Assembly (NCBI GenBank): GCA_045596625.1
Contig: JAZOCU010000033.1
Span: 1 to 9,087, forward strand
Direction: 5' to 3'
Length of the DNA: 9,087 bases
Source of the DNA: Firm-04 sp045596625
GTDB taxonomy: Bacteria > Bacillota > Clostridia > Oscillospirales > Ruminococcaceae
The notes beneath the pieces are model-generated. The model searched no databases. It saw only the letters and a program-made list of their open reading frames with translations, and was not told the DNA's origin. Below, piece after piece: positions 7,335 through 9,087 of the stretch. How positions within the stretch are numbered: position 1 is the first letter of the stretch; each line of letters starts with the position of its first letter. Both the position numbers and the translations under genes were made by a program.

Positions 7335-7475
7335 CTATTCTGTCTGTTCCTCATCCAACCCATCAAGCAGCTCGGCAAGCTCCTTTCGGCTGTGGACGTT
7401 CAGTTTCTTGTACGCCTTTTTGAGATAATAGCTCACCGTGTTGACGGTGACACCGTTCTCCTCGGCGATCGACGT
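7335..7475 (-). pseudogene. C-terminal helix-turn-helix fragment of a LuxR-type regulator
   Basis: The minus strand from about 7475 to the stop at 7335 encodes SIAEENGVTVNTVSYYLKKA followed by YKKLNVHSRKELAELLDGLD and EEQTE. This matches the LuxR/GerE HTH: 'xxEIAEE..vs..TV.yhl...y.KL.v.sR.EL', with the recognition helix around VNTVSYYLKKAY. The first HTH helix (LSxREreVL) and the whole sensor part are missing. Upstream the frame passes into sequence antisense to the next plus-strand fragment. The break falls just before the IAEE helix. GC content looks higher than in the transporter operon, suggesting a different source. It cannot be a functional regulator as it stands. Confidence 0.7.
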
Positions 7476-7476
7476 T

Positions 7477-7827
7477 GTTCCCGACGACAGTTGGGAGCTT
7501 AAAAAGGCAGAAAGTACGGGTACTTTAGCCGGAGGAATCGGCATTGTTTATCAGGGATCTTCTACCGTAGATACCAAAGAGATGATGAAGAAATATTACG
7601 ATGCAACGGCGGCGGTTTCTACTGACGGAATCCGTCTTGCAAAAATAGATGGCAGCTTTAGCGACCGGATTGCAGATTTTGATACCTTTTACGAAAATGA
7701 AACTTCGGCAAGAGGTGCAAAGGGCGACTGGAGCTATGAGTTCGATGGAAACAAAATCAAGTTTATGTTTGCATTAAGTCCCGATATGGAATTAACCATT
7801 ACAATCGACTATGTAGCTGAAAAATAA
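7477..7827 (+). pseudogene. C-terminal domain of an unknown, probably extracytoplasmic protein (5' end lost)
   Basis: The plus frame runs from about 7477 to the TAA at 7825-7827, about 116 residues, beginning near VVPDDSWELKKAESTG. An in-frame GTG at 7438 exists, but bases 7438-7475 are antisense to the LuxR-like fragment, so that start is artificial. The product has GGIGIVYQGS, the helix DTKEMMKKYYDATAAVS, FYENETSARG, and alternating strands toward the end (DWSYEFDGNKIKFMFALS, then LTITIDYVAEK). This suggests a small alpha/beta or beta-sandwich domain, as in lipoprotein-type tails. I recognise no family. A zinc-ribbon gene starts 33 bases downstream, and such genes often sit next to secreted or membrane proteins of this type. 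Confidence 0.55.
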
Positions 7828-7859
7828 TGTAAATAGCCCCCACAGAAAGAGGTGACGAA

Positions 7860-8081
7860 ATGGCAAAATTCTGTACCGAATGCGGTAAGGAGATAGCGGA
7901 CGGCGTGGCGTTCTGCACCGAATGCGGCACCAAAGCTCCCGCCGATCCCGTAACCGAAACGACCGAAACCGTGACCGAGGTAAAGGAAACGAAGGTGGAA
8001 ACACCCGTAGTACATACACCTCCGGCACAAAGCTATCAGGCACAGCAGACCTACACACAGCCATCTGCACAGCTTGAGGGG
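7860..8081 (+). pseudogene. N-terminal zinc-ribbon fragment (3' end lost)
   Basis: A good AGAGGTGA (7848-7855) precedes the ATG at 7860. The product begins MAKFCTECGKEIADGVAFCT and has two CxxC knuckles (C5/C8 and C19/C22), the zinc_ribbon_2/3 domain common at the N-terminus of Firmicutes membrane or stress proteins. A low-complexity Thr/Glu/Val/Pro linker follows (residues 25-60), then a Gln-rich stretch to about residue 71. Such linkers normally lead to a membrane helix and an outer domain, absent here. From about 8073-8086 the sequence instead becomes antisense to a minus-strand gene, and the frame ends at TAA 8121-8123 after about 15 unrelated residues. This is a true 5' end with a lost 3' end. 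Confidence 0.7.
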
Positions 8082-8085
8082 ATAA

Positions 8086-8280
8086 CCACAAGGTCATATA
8101 CATCAGTTCTCTGTTCTCGATAATTTCGGGGCAGTCATCCAAGGGATGATTCTTCATCTGCTCAAACCTCTTACCGTAGAGAGGAATGACTTTCTCCACT
8201 TCAATCTGCATCGGATTATAGTTATGAGCCTTGTGATTGAGCAGAGCATTGAATGTGATTTTCTTTCTGTCTTTAGACAT
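8086..8280 (-). pseudogene. N-terminal 65 residues of an unknown protein (3' end lost)
   Basis: On the minus strand AAAGAGAG lies 9 bases before the ATG at 8280, favouring this start over the ATGs at 8289 and 8286, which are too close to it. The product begins MSKDRKKITFNALLNHKAHN, continues through YNPMQIEVEKVIPLYGKRFE, and reaches ENRELMYMTLW at about 8086. It is hydrophilic with probable helices, has no membrane segment or signal, and I do not recognise a family. The frame stays open to 7792, but everything past about 8086 is antisense to the zinc-ribbon and C-terminal-domain fragments, with Arg/Pro/Phe-rich nonsense composition. I therefore take the gene as truncated at the junction. Confidence 0.55.
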
Positions 8281-8354
8281 GGGCATCATCTCTCTTTCAT
8301 TTTATCGGCATAACGAACAAGAAACCGCCAGAAACTTTGTGAAAGATTTTCGCA

Positions 8355-8398
8355 CAAAAAAGAGCAGAATTCGGGAATTTCTTTCCGAATTCTGCTCT
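8355..8398 (-). terminator. strong hairpin terminator, minus direction
   Basis: AGAGCAGAATTCGG (8361-8374) pairs perfectly with CCGAATTCTGCTCT (8385-8398). Three further pairs (one G-T) are possible inside the loop. On the minus strand the stem runs into T6 (plus-strand A-run 8356-8361). On the plus strand only a loose CAATTCTTTTG follows. It insulates the truncated gene at 8086-8280 from anything transcribed from the right. Confidence 0.8.
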
Positions 8399-8505
8399 CA
8401 ATTCTTTTGAAAATGAAAAAACGCCCGTTCAAATCCTCTTTTGAGGCTGAAAAGGCAAAATGTCATCTGCGGTTTTTATATAAAAAGTTTCGGTGCCAGA
8501 ATAGC

Positions 8506-8527
8506 AAAAAACCACGTAATTGCGTGG
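8506..8527 (-). terminator. terminator of the unknown minus-strand gene at 8648
   Basis: CCACG (8512-8516) pairs with CGTGG (8523-8527) around TAATTG, where an extra T-G pair is possible. In the minus direction it is flanked by AAAG before and T6 after (plus-strand A-run 8506-8511). This is the classic short terminator form. It lies about 120 bases past the stop at 8648, with the inverted-repeat cluster between. Confidence 0.75.
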
Positions 8528-8536
8528 CTTTAGGCT

Positions 8537-8639
8537 CTGTTATCTATTTTGTATAACAGTGTTGTCTGTCTTGAACAAAATAGATTACATAGAAAACGGG
8601 TATGTAATCATATTCAGTTTTATAAATTGGAATTTATAA
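8537..8639. repeat. cluster of four inverted repeats
   Basis: Four perfect inverted repeats are packed into about 100 A/T-rich bases: CTGTTAT/ATAACAG (8537-8543, 8553-8559); TCTATTTTGT/ACAAAATAGA (8543-8552, 8575-8584); GATTACAT/ATGTAATC (8583-8590, 8602-8609); TTATAAATT/AATTTATAA (8620-8628, 8631-8639) with a 2-base centre. The first two share bases and exclude one another as hairpins. They lie in the 3' untranslated region of the minus-strand gene. They could be RNA structure, protein-binding palindromes, or a footprint of an excised element. No gene with codon support is seen in 8290-8647. Confidence 0.6.
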
Positions 8640-8647
8640 GCATCTTA

Positions 8648-8949
8648 CTATTTCTCAAAGATTAAAATACAATCTCCGTCAGAACAGTACACCGCAAATT
8701 TATCATATTCAGGCGTAACGATATAAAAATCCTCAATAAGACCGTCTGTTTCAGCAAGTACAGATAGTATTTCATCTATATATCCCTCATAAACCCAACC
8801 ATCAGATAGTATCAAAAATAATTTTTTCTTCCAATCATATTCCAAACGTTCTTTAATTTTAGATAGCGAGGCTTCCCAGTCACTGATGGCATATTCGTGA
8901 TATATTTTATGGAGTTCTTTTCTTAAATGCAACCATAAATAGCTTAATC
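8648..8949 (-). pseudogene. small unknown protein, 5' end cut by an IS element
   Basis: The minus frame ends at TAG (8648-8650) and is open to 8959. The nominal TTG start at 8932 has no ribosome binding site, and the nearby ATG (8934-8936) is in another frame and stops after nine codons. The frame runs into the presumed IS left end at about 8950. The visible 94 or so residues read LHLRKELHKIYHEYAISDWE, then LSKIKERLEYDWKKKLFLIL, and end DKFAVYCSDGDCILIFEK. It is a compact acidic alpha/beta protein without a membrane segment. Size and pattern (helix, DW, hydrophobic strands, aromatic end) recall small immunity-type proteins of contact or polymorphic toxin systems, but I cannot assign a family. 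Confidence 0.55.
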
Positions 8950-8968
8950 TGGTGCTATACTAAAAAAG

Positions 8969-8997
8969 TGGACAAAAAAGGAAAGACAAGGTATAAT
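8969..8997 (+). promoter_or_regulatory. near-consensus promoter of the IS transposase
   Basis: A -35 TGGACA (8969-8974) and a -10 TATAAT (8992-8997) are separated by exactly 17 bases. The transposase ATG follows 28 bases after the -10 box. Confidence 0.8.
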
Positions 8998-9025
8998 AGA
9001 ATAAAACACCTGGAGGAAAAAAGAA

Positions 9026-9087
9026 ATGCCAAGAAAGAAAAACACTCGTTACACGGAAGAATTCAAGAAAACCATCGTAAACCTGCA
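9026..9087 (+). CDS. IS3-family orfA-type transposase, N-terminal 20 codons
   Basis: TGGAGG (9011-9016) lies 9 bases before the ATG at 9026. The product begins MPRKKNTRYTEEFKKTIVNL and leaves the window. A basic start followed by 'YTEEFKKTIVNL' is the opening of the HTH_Tnp_1 transposase domain (PF01527) found in IS3/IS911 orfA, which binds the element's ends. The downstream orfB with the DDE catalytic domain is outside the window. Too little is visible to name the IS. Confidence 0.75.
   Translation, partial: MPRKKNTRYTEEFKKTIVNL

Larger units (their letters stand above)
8950..9087 (+). mobile_element. left end of an IS3-family-like insertion sequence (runs off the window)
   Basis: From about 8950-8955 (TGGTGCTATACTAAAAAAGT then GGACA) the sequence looks like an IS3-type terminal region, which usually starts TG and carries '...AAAAAGTGGACA'. 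A promoter and an orfA-type transposase start follow directly. The minus-strand gene to the left is interrupted here, consistent with insertion. The exact first base and any target duplication cannot be fixed without the right end. Confidence 0.6.

Noticed and set aside
7792..8085. C-terminal extension of the minus-strand gene starting at 8280
   Set aside because: Antisense to the zinc-ribbon and C-terminal-domain fragments; Arg/Pro/Phe-rich nonsense composition.
8421..8440. tRNA T-arm-like string GTTCAAATCC
   Set aside because: The flanking bases do not pair as a T stem, and no acceptor, D or anticodon arm could be found.
8413..8556. 47-residue plus-strand frame beginning MKKRPFKSSFEAEKAK
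   Set aside because: It has no ribosome binding site and covers a minus-strand terminator and part of the palindrome cluster. It is basic and Cys-containing with no recognisable domain; possibly part of an intergenic repeat rather than a gene.
1..9087. CRISPR array, rRNA, tRNA or riboswitch
   Set aside because: No spaced direct repeats, tRNA cloverleaf or known riboswitch core was seen by eye on either strand.

Overview
The window looks like low-to-mid GC Gram-positive DNA of the Clostridia (Ruminococcus or Oscillospiraceae type, probably gut or rumen). This is inferred from AGGAGG-type ribosome binding sites, clostridial-style large serine recombinase pieces, a zinc-ribbon protein of the 'FCTECG' type and strong A/T-run terminators. 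No species-level marker is present. There is no rRNA, tRNA or CRISPR array.

Region 1 (1-6490) is a co-directional plus-strand cluster of four genes. It opens with the 3' part of a probably exported protein: a PPC-like beta segment, then a long uncharged Gly/Ala/Ile/Ser/Thr segment, then a Trp/Tyr-rich end. A small protein with one N-terminal membrane anchor and a Tyr-rich outer part follows. Then come two large proteins, each fusing an ABC ATPase to an FtsX/MacB-type permease (four predicted membrane segments, large outer domain). The two transporter genes overlap by 4 bases (ATGA), so they are probably co-translated and may form a heterodimer. A long hairpin followed by T5 sits between the small-protein gene and the first transporter and could attenuate transporter expression. 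The most plausible reading is a dedicated export, self-protection or envelope-response system built around the exported protein. Its substrate cannot be named from the sequence.

Region 2 (6491-8290) is a graveyard of broken genes in alternating orientation. In order it holds a 42-residue recombinase-type N-terminal piece (-), the C-terminal end of a large serine recombinase (-), the C-terminal end of a SLOG/DprA-like protein (+), the C-terminal HTH of a LuxR-type regulator (-), the C-terminal domain of an unknown protein (+), the N-terminal zinc ribbon of another protein (+), and the N-terminal 65 residues of an unknown protein (-). Several fragments stop abruptly at junctions where reading sense changes strand, which indicates repeated deletion or recombination, or a misassembly.

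Region 3 (8290-9087) has two good minus-strand terminators, a cluster of four inverted repeats, and a small unknown minus-strand gene. That gene's 5' end is cut off by the left end of an IS3-like element. The element carries a near-consensus outward-in promoter and the first 20 codons of its orfA-type transposase, running off the window.
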